Source: Bacteroidales bacterium UBA6431
Lineage (GTDB): Bacteria > Bacteroidota > Bacteroidia > Bacteroidales > UBA932
Direction of reading: 5' to 3'
Length of the DNA stretch: 64,000 nt
NCBI GenBank assembly: GCA_002439095.1
Contig: DJOT01000020.1
Location: 3,284-67,283, forward strand
This document shows, piece by piece, positions 50,633 through 59,628 of the stretch. The position numbers were made by a program, and so were the translations under genes. The first letter of the stretch is position 1. Each line of letters begins with the position of its first letter. Below the pieces are notes generated by a model that was not told the DNA's origin, ran no database searches, and was given only the letters and a program-made list of their open reading frames with translations.

Positions 50633-51544
50633 CTATTTATAACGTTCTGCAGCCATAAGATGAAAGTCTCGTATGACATCAGCCAGCCACTGGGGCTCAA
50701 GAACTTTGATCGCTCCTCCTCTAGCAAGAAGGGGAGTATAAAAGTCTCCTGTCGGGCTGATTGTCAGTTCGAAGTCGGAATATTCATCAGTGTGGGAGAT
50801 TTCTTTTTGCGACGGATGCATCGGCAGGTCTCGCATATAGAACGCTTCATTTCCGAATGTGCGGATTACAATGCGCTGTACAGGGATATTCGTGTCTCGC
50901 ACGATGCCGTAGCAGTCACGGAACCATTGGGCGGCGTCAAATCCATTATCCAGTGTGAATTTTTCCTTAGTAAGTTCCAAATTTTTTATGCGGTCGAACG
51001 CCAGTAGGAAATAGTCGCGGCTTTTTAACGACTTTACAAGACCATACCAGCGCCTGTTGAAGAGTTTGAGACAATATGGTTCGATCTTCATAGAGGTTTC
51101 GTACTCGGAGGCATAGCGGTGGTAACGGACAAAGATGCACAGGTTGCGTTTCATAGCATCTATGAATCTGTGAAGATTCTCGCCATCAGAAGGGATTGAC
51201 TCCAGTAGAATCCTGTCGTGCACGCTTCTGCTTTCACTGAGGATGTTGTTAACGGATAGAGTTGATAACATCCAGTTCTGTATGGAGTCCTCTTCAAATA
51301 CTTCCTCGTTGCCGATGTAATATTTGAACCCATTCTTCTTATCACACTCAATGTAGATACCGAACATATCCTGAATGGCATCCTTATGTCGGTTGAATGT
51401 GCTTCGAGCCAGACTTATACCCTCGCTCATCTCTGTCTCCAGCCACTTCCTATTGATTTCCATGAACGTGATTCCGTGATACTTATGAATGGTATTCACA
51501 AGCCAGATATATTCTTGAAAGAGTGTGTAGGTTTTCATACCCAA
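50633..51544 (-). CDS. WYL-domain transcriptional regulator
   Basis: A 303-residue regulator. The N-terminus contains a winged-helix-like region (WLETEMSEGISLARSTFNRHKDAIQDMFG). The middle carries a WYL ligand-binding domain (IEPYCLKLFNRRWYGLVKSL, DYFLLAFDRIKNLEL), and the C-terminal extension contains EFELTISPTGDF-like residues and ARGGAIKVLEPQWL. WYL proteins commonly control defence systems and sense nucleic-acid or nucleotide ligands. Its promoter lies within a large palindrome, suggesting self-repression. It may also control the HIRAN gene. Confidence 0.85.
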   Translation of the reverse strand: MGMKTYTLFQEYIWLVNTIHKYHGITFMEINRKWLETEMSEGISLARSTFNRHKDAIQDMFGIYIECDKKNGFKYYIGNEEVFEEDSIQNWMLSTLSVNNILSESRSVHDRILLESIPSDGENLHRFIDAMKRNLCIFVRYHRYASEYETSMKIEPYCLKLFNRRWYGLVKSLKSRDYFLLAFDRIKNLELTKEKFTLDNGFDAAQWFRDCYGIVRDTNIPVQRIVIRTFGNEAFYMRDLPMHPSQKEISHTDEYSDFELTISPTGDFYTPLLARGGAIKVLEPQWLADVIRDFHLMAAERYK

Positions 51545-51554
51545 TGCCTATGGT

Positions 51555-51599
51555 TATCACTGCAAATATAGTCATTAACTATATCATATTTCAGTGATA
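51555..51599 (-). promoter_or_regulatory. Promoter and 45-bp palindrome upstream of the WYL gene
   Basis: Arms TATCACTG (51555-51562) and CAGTGATA (51592-51599) enclose further complementary parts (ATATAGT / ACTATAT) and a TATATTTG -7 element (minus strand, 51563-51570). The regulator is probably autoregulated through this site. Confidence 0.55.
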
Positions 51600-51619
51600 C
51601 GACAAAATACGGAGACCAT

Positions 51620-51895
51620 TTCCCGGATCAGTCAACCTTGGTCACGATCTCAAAAAGCAAGAGAACATTGAGTTCCAAAGACGTCCGGACAGCCGCGGAC
51701 AGTGATTCTCTTGGCGTGAGCATGTTTCTGTTCGTCCGGAAGAACAAGATGACAAGGAATCCAAGGAATTTTACTACCTTGGCAGGATAAGACACAATGC
51801 TGACGGAATCCTCAGGGAATTTGTGATGCCGAACACGGACGCGACCGCCGTGGAGAAGAATCTGTTCGACTGCATCACGTCAGCAAATGTCTAAC
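51620..51895 (+). pseudogene. Fragment of a DUF3427-type helicase C-terminus
   Basis: Two frames give pieces that join as one: SLGVSMFLFVRKNK, then after a frameshift KESKEFYYLGRIRHNADGI and MPNTDATAVEKNLFDC, ending at a stop near 51895. This resembles the end of DUF3427-containing DEAD helicases, which are often found with a MutT gene. The helicase itself is missing. Confidence 0.5.
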
Positions 51896-51913
51896 TTTTA
51901 ACGATATAGGGAA

Positions 51914-52300
51914 ATGAAAACGATAAACGTAGTGGCAGCCGTGATGATAAAAGACGGCAGGGTATTCGCGACACAGCGCGGGTATGGGGCGTTCAAGGAC
52001 GGTTGGGAGTTCCCAGGCGGCAAGGTCGAGGCGGGGGAGAGCCCGCAGGAAGCACTTCGAAGGGAAATCCGTGAAGAATTGGAGACTGAGATCCAAGTCG
52101 GAGAACTGATTGACACCATTGAATATGACTACCCCGACTTCCACCTCTCGATGAAGTGCTACGCCTGCGGGATCATCTCCGGAAATCTTCATCTTGTCGA
52201 GCACGAGGCTGCCCGTTGGCTCTCCGCCGACCAGCTCAATTCCGTTGAGTGGCTTCCTGCGGACATCACCTTGATTCCGAAGATAGCACGACTGCTGTAA
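51914..52300 (+). CDS. Nudix (MutT-type) pyrophosphohydrolase
   Basis: A 128-residue Nudix hydrolase of the (deoxy)nucleoside triphosphate class. The Nudix box is complete, GGKVEAGESPQEALRREIREEL followed by E and T. The protein starts MKTINVVAAVMIKDGRVFAT, typical of MutT. It would cleanse oxidised or unusual nucleotides. It stands directly after a DUF3427 helicase remnant, and such pairs are known to be linked, so it is probably the surviving partner. Confidence 0.9.
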   Translation: MKTINVVAAVMIKDGRVFATQRGYGAFKDGWEFPGGKVEAGESPQEALRREIREELETEIQVGELIDTIEYDYPDFHLSMKCYACGIISGNLHLVEHEAARWLSADQLNSVEWLPADITLIPKIARLL

Positions 52301-52340
52301 AAGATTTGTATTAACTTTGCAATCGAGAACAGATTCAATT

Positions 52341-52586
52341 ATGAAGAACAAGAAACTGCGTATCACTGAAAAGGACTTTCTTCTGGCCAACCGCAGGGCT
52401 TCAAGAGCAGAGGAAATCGAGAAGTACGGGAAGCAGATCCTGATTAGGTCTATCACCCACAAGTCTAAAAAGGTCTATGACCGCAATCGTCTGAAAAAGG
52501 CAGGCATCAGCTACAACGATGACCTGCCTTTATTCATTCCTGTCTTGCGTTTCCGGAAATATTCTCTACACCGTGGAGAATTATGA
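52341..52586 (+). CDS. Small basic conserved protein
   Basis: An 81-residue lysine- and arginine-rich protein (MKNKKLRITEKDFLLANRRA, RSITHKSKKVYDRNRLKKAG), probably cytosolic and nucleic-acid binding. The tail after DDLPLF (PVLRFRKYSLHRGEL) looks unlike the rest and may come from a recombination joint. Its last codons overlap by 4 bp the DUF1016-like fragment. Confidence 0.6.
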   Translation: MKNKKLRITEKDFLLANRRASRAEEIEKYGKQILIRSITHKSKKVYDRNRLKKAGISYNDDLPLFIPVLRFRKYSLHRGEL

Positions 52587-52675
52587 CTTGGTCGCATTAC
52601 AAGCGGCTTCTCAGCGTCACAAACCCCGAAGCACGTGCATGGTATCTGAAAGACGTACACTTGACAGAAACTTGA
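52583..52675 (+). pseudogene. DUF1016 (YhcG-type nuclease) N-terminal fragment
   Basis: Translation gives WSHYKRLLSVTNPEARAWYL, the hallmark of the DUF1016 N-terminal domain (LSWSHYRxLLxVxDPxARxFY), but a stop follows after 30 residues. The rest of the gene is missing, and the Wadjet operon begins 7 bp later on the other strand. Confidence 0.6.
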
Positions 52676-52681
52676 TTCGCC

Positions 52682-53506
52682 TCATATCCCGCGTATGAAC
52701 CCCTCTTGGTCATAGCCGCGACGGAACCGGTGTATGAGAGCGATCAAGTACTCAAGGCGCGGGTCATCAGAATGTAGATTGCCGAATCTGGCGATCTGTG
52801 CGTCATATCGTTCGCGTGAGCCGTGTGAGAGGCGTAATTGGACATCTGACGGAATAAAAAACTCTGTCCGCTTTCCTTCGGTGTCTGCTAACGGATTCCT
52901 GAACTCTGTCAAGAAAATATTTATCCCGGCCAAATCCAAATCTCCAAAGTGAATGTAACTGTTGGTGATTCCCTTTAGCCAACGAACTAAGTCTCCGGAC
53001 TGAGGATAGCGGCTGACAAAGAGCAGAGGTGCCATCAAGTACTCGAACAGATAGGCCTGCTTTTCCACGAAACGGAAATTCTCCATGTTCTCGACACCGA
53101 TCACAAACACTTCCGGAGGGATCTTGAAGTTTTCCCAATCCGAGATGAACGTAAAAGTTCCTGGCGTAGGATTCAACGAGAGCATATGGTCTCCAATAAT
53201 GACTTGCAGCGGGTTGATCACATTGACTGGAAAGCCCGGGCACGAGCGTGTCGCGACAACTTTAGAGTCTCCGTAAGCAGTGACCAGTTCAGCCCTGGAA
53301 CGCATTATCGACGGGTCGGCCAGGGGAAAGACACGGCCGATCGCTGAAGGATCCATTGCCCGGTAGGACACCCGGCTTCCATGCCGGATAGTTGTTATCA
53401 GCTGCTCGGAACTCAGTTGTCTGAGCAGTTCACTGTCAAATCGGGATCCGCAGACGGACTTCCCCTCCGATAGCGCGACCAGTATGTCATAATGTGTTTT
53501 TTTCAT
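52682..53506 (-). CDS. jetD: Wadjet JetD, Toprim-type nuclease subunit
   Basis: A 274-residue subunit of the Wadjet anti-plasmid complex. The C-terminal half has a topoisomerase-VI/Toprim-like site, with the glutamate in FVIGVENMENFRF and the DxD pair in YIHFGDLDLAGINIF. It cuts closed circular DNA that the SMC-like motor has looped and reeled in. It is the last gene of the operon and overlaps jetC by 4 bp. No frameshift is seen. Confidence 0.88.
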   Translation of the reverse strand: MKKTHYDILVALSEGKSVCGSRFDSELLRQLSSEQLITTIRHGSRVSYRAMDPSAIGRVFPLADPSIMRSRAELVTAYGDSKVVATRSCPGFPVNVINPLQVIIGDHMLSLNPTPGTFTFISDWENFKIPPEVFVIGVENMENFRFVEKQAYLFEYLMAPLLFVSRYPQSGDLVRWLKGITNSYIHFGDLDLAGINIFLTEFRNPLADTEGKRTEFFIPSDVQLRLSHGSRERYDAQIARFGNLHSDDPRLEYLIALIHRFRRGYDQEGFIRGI

Positions 53507-56500
53507 TTCACTGAGGCACCTTGACTATCATTCGTCCTGGAAATCGCTGCTTCACGTTTGGAAATCAATGGATAAACAATGGTCTTGGCGTTCTTGTCCT
53601 TGCTTAGAAGGTAGGTGTACTTGTAAACAGACACATTGTACGTGGTCGGTGAAGAGTTGATCAGCAGAATGTTCCTGCTGTTGGCAAAATCCAGTATGCC
53701 CTTTACGTTGTTAGGGTGGAGTTTTCCGATTTCATCCATCATGCAGTGGATCCGGAATTCTCCGAACTTTCTGGAAACCTTTTCTTTGAAGACATTGATC
53801 AGCATTATGTTAACCATAGCCTTTACCAGAATGTCCGTACCGTCGGATCCGACATTGGCAATCTTCTCTACCCATCCGGTATCGTTGTCATTCTCAACAA
53901 CACGGAATTGAAGCTGGAAAGTATCGGACAGGGTCAGACAAGTACGGGACTGGAACTCGTTGAGAGAAGCCATGAAGTCACTAAGGTATCCTACGGCCTC
54001 GCGATTTACTGAGTCCCGACCTTTCTCATCGCTGAAAAGGTTCAAACCACCTAAGCTGAAACTGTTCTCATCGGTAAACTCCTTTATCTTGAGCAGCAGC
54101 TGCACCATTCTGTCAGCGGAATCCGTGCTCCGGATTTCTATGCTTCTTATGGCTCCAACGAAATTCTTCTCTTTGAAGTCGTAGTTGATTTCCCTGATGA
54201 TTTTGTCAACATCGGAACCAAAACCGCAGATGTCTCCCATCTCTCTGGAAACCCTCTGCAAGATTTCGAGATAACGGTCACTTGTCCTGCCTCGGTAGTC
54301 CTCAATCTTGTTCTGTTCCACGAACTCCTCAAGGTTGGACGCATAGTCCAGATAATCCTCATCCGAAACAAGGTTGGTCTTGAACTGAAAAACGTTTCCA
54401 GGCCCGAATGGAGCCTTGAAAAGATTTACGAAACGTTTGAACTGATCGTTGACAGACATACGCTCAGAAAGGGTGTCATGAATCTCTCCTATGAGGGGAA
54501 GGGCACGAGAAAGTGTCGGGCGTTCTGCCACCCTCATCAGAAATGGAGGAAAACTTTCAGAATTACGGAACGCCTCAAACCTCGCAAGGCCATCCTCGCT
54601 TTCTTTGATGTCGGCCTTCAATGATTCCAGCGAGGATCTTTCGGAACCGCACTTCTCCTCTATCTGGCGGACGCGACTCTGATGTTTTTCACCAAGCATT
54701 CCGCGCTTGTCCTCGAGAGTGCGTCTTGTATGTTTGAACTCATCCTCCCTGTCAAACAGGTTTTGTTTGTCAAGCCTGTATTCGATTGACTTGCTGCGGT
54801 TGGCCTCGATAAATGCAATCTCAGCCGTGAGTTTTTCCAACTGTACCTCGCAATCTCTTAAAGCTGTGACATCGACCCAGGCCCCCTTCAGTTCCGCATC
54901 ACGCCGCGCCTTCAGCTCACCCAAAGAGGTGTCCATCCATCGCTGCTTGATTGTGATTTCGGATTTCTGTGCCTCAATCGAAGAGTCTCTTTCTGCCTCA
55001 AGAGCCGTGATCTTTTGCGAATGACTCTTCCTTGCGGCTTTCATTTTCGACGTGCAGTCACAGTCAATGCGTTTCTTTGCCTGATCCACCTCATAACGTG
55101 CGAGCGAAATGTCCTGGCGGATTTTATCCAGTTCCTCCTTTCGCAGCTTAACCAGTTCGCATTGTTTGTCTTCCAGCCCTTGGATCTCGGTCCTGAGAGC
55201 CTTGGCCTTGCCGGGCAGAATCTGGAGATTCATTGCATCAGCAGCACGTTTCTCGCGGAGTTCCTTTATTTTAGGAGACATTCCGCCTGAGAGAGACTGG
55301 ACTTCTTTCTCACAAGCCGCAGACAGTTCAGCCAACGAAGATTTGATGTCAGCGACGGCATTGACGTACATCTCCTTGTCTCTCCGAAGTTCCGCCGGGC
55401 TCTTCACGTCAGCGTCAAGGTCGGCCAGATCAAGTTTGATTCCAAAGAGGGACGCGGAACTTTCTCCACCGGCAAGATGTGGATTCAAGCCTTTGCAATA
55501 AAGAATCTTTTGCTGATCCACAACCTTGCCGACCGTCCGTTCCCATCCGGGAGCATTCTTGTCCAGCCATTCATAGAATGAACCTTCGGATGAGGCGAGA
55601 AGTGAATCAATTCGCGAAATCTTGTCAGTCAACCCGGAAATTTCCCTTTCTAGTTCCTTTTCTTTCTCCGAGAATTGCCTCCTTATTCTTTCGCTTTCGA
55701 ATTCAAATTCCTGGATAAGTTTCCCGATTTCAAGGTCACAGGTGTTGATTTGAGACCTCAGTGCCTGCTCCGAACGGCCGATATCATCAGCTTGAGCGAG
55801 TTTGGCGTCTATCTCATCTCCGAGCGGACGCCAGTATTTGAGCCGGACGAAATCTTTGTCAAGTTCCCTTTCACGAAGTGTCAGGGAATTCATTTTCTCA
55901 GCGAGAGAATCCAATGCTTCACTTCTTTCCGCGTCAATAACCCTTCTGCATTCGTCAAACTCCGCAGACAAGACTCCGCTGCGAACCACAAAACTTTCCT
56001 TGGCTCCCAAAATCTTTTCATTGGCAAGATATTCAAACTGACGGAACTCTGTCTTGATATTTCCCTCCAACACCTCATATTTCGCTGAAAGATCCAGACT
56101 GGTCCTTGTCAGCGCGTCCTTGCGTTTGCGGAGACTTTCATGCTGCATTCTGACTGTCGGTTCGGCATCGACTCTGGCGAGCAGGCTGTCGATGCCGATC
56201 CTCTCATACTCTTTGCGCTTCAGCTTGATTTCCTTAAGCTTGCTCTCAACCTCTCCGATTGATTTGTTTACTTCCTCTACGTCCTTTTCATATTTATACT
56301 TCTGCTCGGCCAGAAGGCGCTCGTATCTTTGCAATTCTGACAGGTGCCTTTTGACTCTTTCCTGCATTTCGGGAATGCTTTCCCTTGCGATCCGGTCAGC
56401 GTAAAGAAGCTCAGCGTACAATGACTCTACCTTGCTTTTCAGAAATATCAGCCTGCGATGGTTGTCTATGACCTTCTGAGCATTAAGGCGCACGTGGTTC

Positions 56501-57207
56501 ACGCCTTTTGAGTCCACCCTGAACCATTCGGAGATGTTCTCGTACTCCATCGCGAAGTCTGCGACCTGACGCCTATAGTAGGAAAGGTCGATGGAGGGAA
56601 CGTCATCGTTCATCGAGCGGATAATTATCTCCTTGATGAAGTCCGCATCCACCCTGGAGTTCAGAAACACATTTTGAAGGGATCGAGGGATGTTCTGGTA
56701 TGCGGGGCTTTCCATCAGCGCGAAATTGTAGAACTCCTTGTCCGTCACTCGGTGATTGCCATAGATGATGTTGCGGTACTCGTCGTACCTGTCAATGATT
56801 CTTGACATATAGCGTCCGGCAAGGCGTTGACGGATAAGGGTATAGTCGCTTGTCACGTCTCCGGTCTCGTCAACAAGCAGACCGCGGTCATATTTCCCGG
56901 CCAAGAAGCGGAAGCAGGCGCGCCCCTGGCTGCGGAAAACAAGCACGCAGAAGTCGCCTCGCTCATGCGATACCTCATAGACAATGTAGGAGTTGGCATG
57001 TGGAATGTAGAAGTCATCGAAACTTTTCTTTTCCTTGGGAATGCCGAGTTTCTGCTTGTCTCCGTTATAGAAAAAAAGAATCGCGCGCAGAAGAGTACTT
57101 TTCCCTACGCCTTGTGTCCCGATGAAATGTACGTTGCCGTCCAGGTGAATCTCCGCATAAGGGACATTGGCACTGTTAATGAAAACAACCTTATTCAAGC
57201 ACCTCAT
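53503..57207 (-). CDS. jetC: Wadjet JetC, SMC/MukB-like ATPase
   Basis: A 1234-residue SMC-type motor. Walker A is FIGTQGVGKSTLLRAILFF (about residue 33). The long middle (about 280-860) is coiled coil rich in K, E, R and L. The C-terminal head has a signature region SDGTDILVKAMVNIMLINVF and Walker B FRIHCMMDEIGKLHPNN. As in condensin-like MukB/MksB, two copies would form a DNA-loop-extruding complex with JetA and JetB. It overlaps jetB by 17 bp and jetD by 4 bp. Confidence 0.93.
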   Translation of the reverse strand: MRCLNKVVFINSANVPYAEIHLDGNVHFIGTQGVGKSTLLRAILFFYNGDKQKLGIPKEKKSFDDFYIPHANSYIVYEVSHERGDFCVLVFRSQGRACFRFLAGKYDRGLLVDETGDVTSDYTLIRQRLAGRYMSRIIDRYDEYRNIIYGNHRVTDKEFYNFALMESPAYQNIPRSLQNVFLNSRVDADFIKEIIIRSMNDDVPSIDLSYYRRQVADFAMEYENISEWFRVDSKGVNHVRLNAQKVIDNHRRLIFLKSKVESLYAELLYADRIARESIPEMQERVKRHLSELQRYERLLAEQKYKYEKDVEEVNKSIGEVESKLKEIKLKRKEYERIGIDSLLARVDAEPTVRMQHESLRKRKDALTRTSLDLSAKYEVLEGNIKTEFRQFEYLANEKILGAKESFVVRSGVLSAEFDECRRVIDAERSEALDSLAEKMNSLTLRERELDKDFVRLKYWRPLGDEIDAKLAQADDIGRSEQALRSQINTCDLEIGKLIQEFEFESERIRRQFSEKEKELEREISGLTDKISRIDSLLASSEGSFYEWLDKNAPGWERTVGKVVDQQKILYCKGLNPHLAGGESSASLFGIKLDLADLDADVKSPAELRRDKEMYVNAVADIKSSLAELSAACEKEVQSLSGGMSPKIKELREKRAADAMNLQILPGKAKALRTEIQGLEDKQCELVKLRKEELDKIRQDISLARYEVDQAKKRIDCDCTSKMKAARKSHSQKITALEAERDSSIEAQKSEITIKQRWMDTSLGELKARRDAELKGAWVDVTALRDCEVQLEKLTAEIAFIEANRSKSIEYRLDKQNLFDREDEFKHTRRTLEDKRGMLGEKHQSRVRQIEEKCGSERSSLESLKADIKESEDGLARFEAFRNSESFPPFLMRVAERPTLSRALPLIGEIHDTLSERMSVNDQFKRFVNLFKAPFGPGNVFQFKTNLVSDEDYLDYASNLEEFVEQNKIEDYRGRTSDRYLEILQRVSREMGDICGFGSDVDKIIREINYDFKEKNFVGAIRSIEIRSTDSADRMVQLLLKIKEFTDENSFSLGGLNLFSDEKGRDSVNREAVGYLSDFMASLNEFQSRTCLTLSDTFQLQFRVVENDNDTGWVEKIANVGSDGTDILVKAMVNIMLINVFKEKVSRKFGEFRIHCMMDEIGKLHPNNVKGILDFANSRNILLINSSPTTYNVSVYKYTYLLSKDKNAKTIVYPLISKREAAISRTNDSQGASVK

Positions 57208-57742
57208 TCCGCACCTCCTCTGACACTGTCAGACAATCAACCAGTTCCTCGATGTAATGGAACGCGCTTGTGACCTTCCACGTTCCGTCCAACTCATTCT
57301 CCTTTTCCACGAATCCTATCTTTTCCAATTCTTCGACAAGCTTGTCGATGACCTCGTCCAGTTTGAGCTTTTCCGCATAGAGATGCATCGCCTTTTCTTT
57401 CAATTCCATGTCGGCCGCTATCTGTTCGAGGATGTTCGATGTCCGGAACGTGAACCCGGGGCCGAACACATTGTTGAAAGTCTTGAGGAAATCCAAGCGG
57501 TCAATCCAACGTACAAACCTGTCAAGCTTTGCGTCAAGCTCGACACGGCTTTCCTGCCTGGTGAAATAGTAGTAGCCGTTCCCGCTTTCAAGATTGAATC
57601 CGATCCCGGAATAATACTCCCGGTACTCTTCATAGTTGTCCTCGATGGCGTCATAGATCGTCTTCGTCTGGCGTCTTACACTGTTGGAGCAGATGAATCC
57701 TCCCCGGCTCAGGATGTCAAATATTTCTTTTGTGTATTTCAT
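57191..57742 (-). CDS. jetB: Wadjet JetB, MukE/MksE-like subunit
   Basis: A 183-residue winged-helix-type kite protein (EIFDILSRGGFICSNSVRRQ, VFGPGFTFRTSNILEQIAAD) of the MksE-like group. It bridges the kleisin JetA and the ATPase JetC. It overlaps jetA by 4 bp and jetC by 17 bp, which indicates tight translational coupling and equimolar assembly. Confidence 0.85.
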   Translation of the reverse strand: MKYTKEIFDILSRGGFICSNSVRRQTKTIYDAIEDNYEEYREYYSGIGFNLESGNGYYYFTRQESRVELDAKLDRFVRWIDRLDFLKTFNNVFGPGFTFRTSNILEQIAADMELKEKAMHLYAEKLKLDEVIDKLVEELEKIGFVEKENELDGTWKVTSAFHYIEELVDCLTVSEEVRNEVLE

Positions 57743-58935
57743 GCTGGATAGATCAATGGATATTCAATACCGTTGTCACATTTGTACCTGTCTGTCACGT
57801 CCAGTTCATCAAGAAACTGTGAGGCGATCTGGCAAAACAGCACGAGCCGTCGCTCCATGTCCGTGGGTATTTTATAGTTGTAGTCCCGGATGAAAGTATA
57901 CAAGTCCACGCCCGAAGCCAGGAAGGCATTTTTTATCTCATCGGTATTGAGATCTTCATTGATCTTGGGCTCTGAGTTTAGATATTCCTCAGCAAGCGGC
58001 CCGGCCTTGTGGCGTTTGATTGCCATTCCTTTCCTTAAACGGCTTGACAGATTCCTCAGCGCCCTCAGACCCTCATCGCTGTTCCGCAAGGTCTCCAGGG
58101 ATATTTTCAATGTGTACTTGGGACGGTTTTCCATCCATATGGGATTAGAGGATGCAAGCATTTGTCTGACATTCGACTGAGACTCGAGTACAAGTTGGTC
58201 CCTCAGATACTTCACGCGCCTGAGCTTCTCCACCAGACGGTTTTGGTACTCGATAAGATTCAGGTACTCTATTATCTGACGGTCCAGCTCAAGAATGTTG
58301 TGATACGCTTCGACAAGCTGCAACCTCACATCACTTACGGTCTTTTTCAATCCGACATCCATGGCCGTCGCGAAAAAGCCCTGCTGATTTTCAGACAGGT
58401 AGCGTTCAGTCTGTTTGATGAGCTCGGCCACAGCCATGCGCTTGCCATCAAGATTGCTCAACTTGAGTTTCTTGACACGATAGTTGGGCTCATTCTTGTA
58501 GGTGCTGTCGATGTTGCGTTTAAGATCAATCACATTTCTGAATGTCGTCAGGGCGATGTTCCGCAGGATGCGTCTTACATCCTTCAGGTAGCCATACTTC
58601 CTTTGCGGCGAAGTCTCGGTCTTGTAGTATTCAATGGCAGCGTCGAGAGAGCCTATGCTTTCTTTCACTCCAGCCACATTGATGTCCTCGTTGACGTCCA
58701 GAACTTCCTCAAAGAATCTGAGATAGACATCCTCCAATTCAAGAAACTCTCCGCTGTCGTGCACAACGCCGTGCTCTATGAGGAAAGCGATCCGGCTTTC
58801 CTTGTAATCCACGAGTTCCTTTGCGGTGTCATGCCTGTACGACAGTTTCTTTCTGTTCTGGAACATGTCCTTCAGGAGCACTTTCTCCCTTGAAAGCATC
58901 CTTATGAGTTCATCTATAGACCGGAATGTCTCCAT
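57739..58935 (-). CDS. jetA: Wadjet JetA, MukF/MksF-like kleisin
   Basis: A 398-residue mostly helical protein (IDELIRMLSREKVLLKDMFQ, then EYLNLIEYQNRLVEKLRRVK) placed as the kleisin of an SMC complex by its position and partners. Sequence evidence alone is weaker than for the other subunits. It is somewhat shorter than typical MukF-like kleisins. It is the first operon gene and is preceded by a consensus promoter. The subtype of Wadjet (I, II or III) cannot be fixed by eye. Confidence 0.8.
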   Translation of the reverse strand: METFRSIDELIRMLSREKVLLKDMFQNRKKLSYRHDTAKELVDYKESRIAFLIEHGVVHDSGEFLELEDVYLRFFEEVLDVNEDINVAGVKESIGSLDAAIEYYKTETSPQRKYGYLKDVRRILRNIALTTFRNVIDLKRNIDSTYKNEPNYRVKKLKLSNLDGKRMAVAELIKQTERYLSENQQGFFATAMDVGLKKTVSDVRLQLVEAYHNILELDRQIIEYLNLIEYQNRLVEKLRRVKYLRDQLVLESQSNVRQMLASSNPIWMENRPKYTLKISLETLRNSDEGLRALRNLSSRLRKGMAIKRHKAGPLAEEYLNSEPKINEDLNTDEIKNAFLASGVDLYTFIRDYNYKIPTDMERRLVLFCQIASQFLDELDVTDRYKCDNGIEYPLIYPA

Positions 58936-59004
58936 TTCAATTAATCAGTCAATCAGTTGTTGTCACAATAGGCGCCTGGCATGGATAAATGGCGGTGACA
59001 GACG

Positions 59005-59036
59005 CAAATATATGTAATTGACGTGAATGAAGCAAA
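59005..59036 (-). promoter_or_regulatory. Promoter of the Wadjet operon
   Basis: Minus strand: TTTG (59033-59036), 20 bp, then TATATTTG (59005-59012), exact consensus. It is about 70 bp before jetA. Confidence 0.6.
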
Positions 59037-59053
59037 TATTCTTGACGTGCACT

Positions 59054-59074
59054 CTACTGATTGCCAATCAGTAG
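59054..59074. promoter_or_regulatory. 21-bp palindrome upstream of the Wadjet promoter
   Basis: Arms CTACTGATTG (59054-59063) and CAATCAGTAG (59065-59074) around one base. It lies 17 bp upstream of the -33 element, with no T-tract. It could be a repressor or activator operator, or an old recombination site. Confidence 0.45.
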
Positions 59075-59105
59075 GCATAAAGGCTCCCTGTCGGCTTTCG
59101 GTGGA

Positions 59106-59552
59106 TTAGAGCAGCAGGATATAAATCAGCACCGCGGGAGGAACCGGTCCGGAAATATTCATTAGCGGCTGGGAGTATCTCTCATCTCCTTTGCGAATAT
59201 ATTGACCGTCAGAATTATACAGTGCAGCGGAATATCTGCTGTCGCCTTGGCGGATGTATTTTCCGTCCCAATTGAAAAGCGCTTTTGAATATTTGCCTCG
59301 CCCGCCACGCAGCTCCAGCCCGTTCCAATTGTACAGAATCTCCCCGTAGCGACTGTCGCCTCTACGGATATATTCACCATCGAAATTAATCAGTACCTCT
59401 GAATATTTGCTGTTCCCCGCCCGCAGGCAGCTTCCGTCCCAATTGTACAGGGGCATTGAGTAAACATCCTTCCCGCGCCTGATGAAAGACTGCGCGTCCA
59501 CCGCCGCGCATGCAAGCATCATAATGAATATAACGACCGCTATCCGTTTCAT
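59106..59552 (-). CDS. Secreted protein of six 19-residue repeats
   Basis: A 148-residue protein: signal peptide (MKRIAVVIFIMMLACAAVDA), then six uninterrupted 19-residue repeats (residues 22-135) of consensus xYIRxGDSRYSxxLYNWDG. Copies include EYIRRGDSRYGEILYNWNG, KYIRQGDSRYSAALYNSDG and QYIRKGDERYSQPLMNISG. A short hydrophobic tail (PVPPAVLIYILLL) ends the protein. The repeats should form a closed beta-propeller- or solenoid-like fold. I do not know the family securely; related small beta-flower proteins exist in Bacteroidota. Its place between Wadjet and RloAB gives no function. Confidence 0.8.
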   Translation of the reverse strand: MKRIAVVIFIMMLACAAVDAQSFIRRGKDVYSMPLYNWDGSCLRAGNSKYSEVLINFDGEYIRRGDSRYGEILYNWNGLELRGGRGKYSKALFNWDGKYIRQGDSRYSAALYNSDGQYIRKGDERYSQPLMNISGPVPPAVLIYILLL

Positions 59553-59628
59553 AATAGCGAATTTAATGATAATCCGGCAAAAATACTATGTCTATCCAAC
59601 CAAGTTGAACCAGACACGAAAAGTAAAC

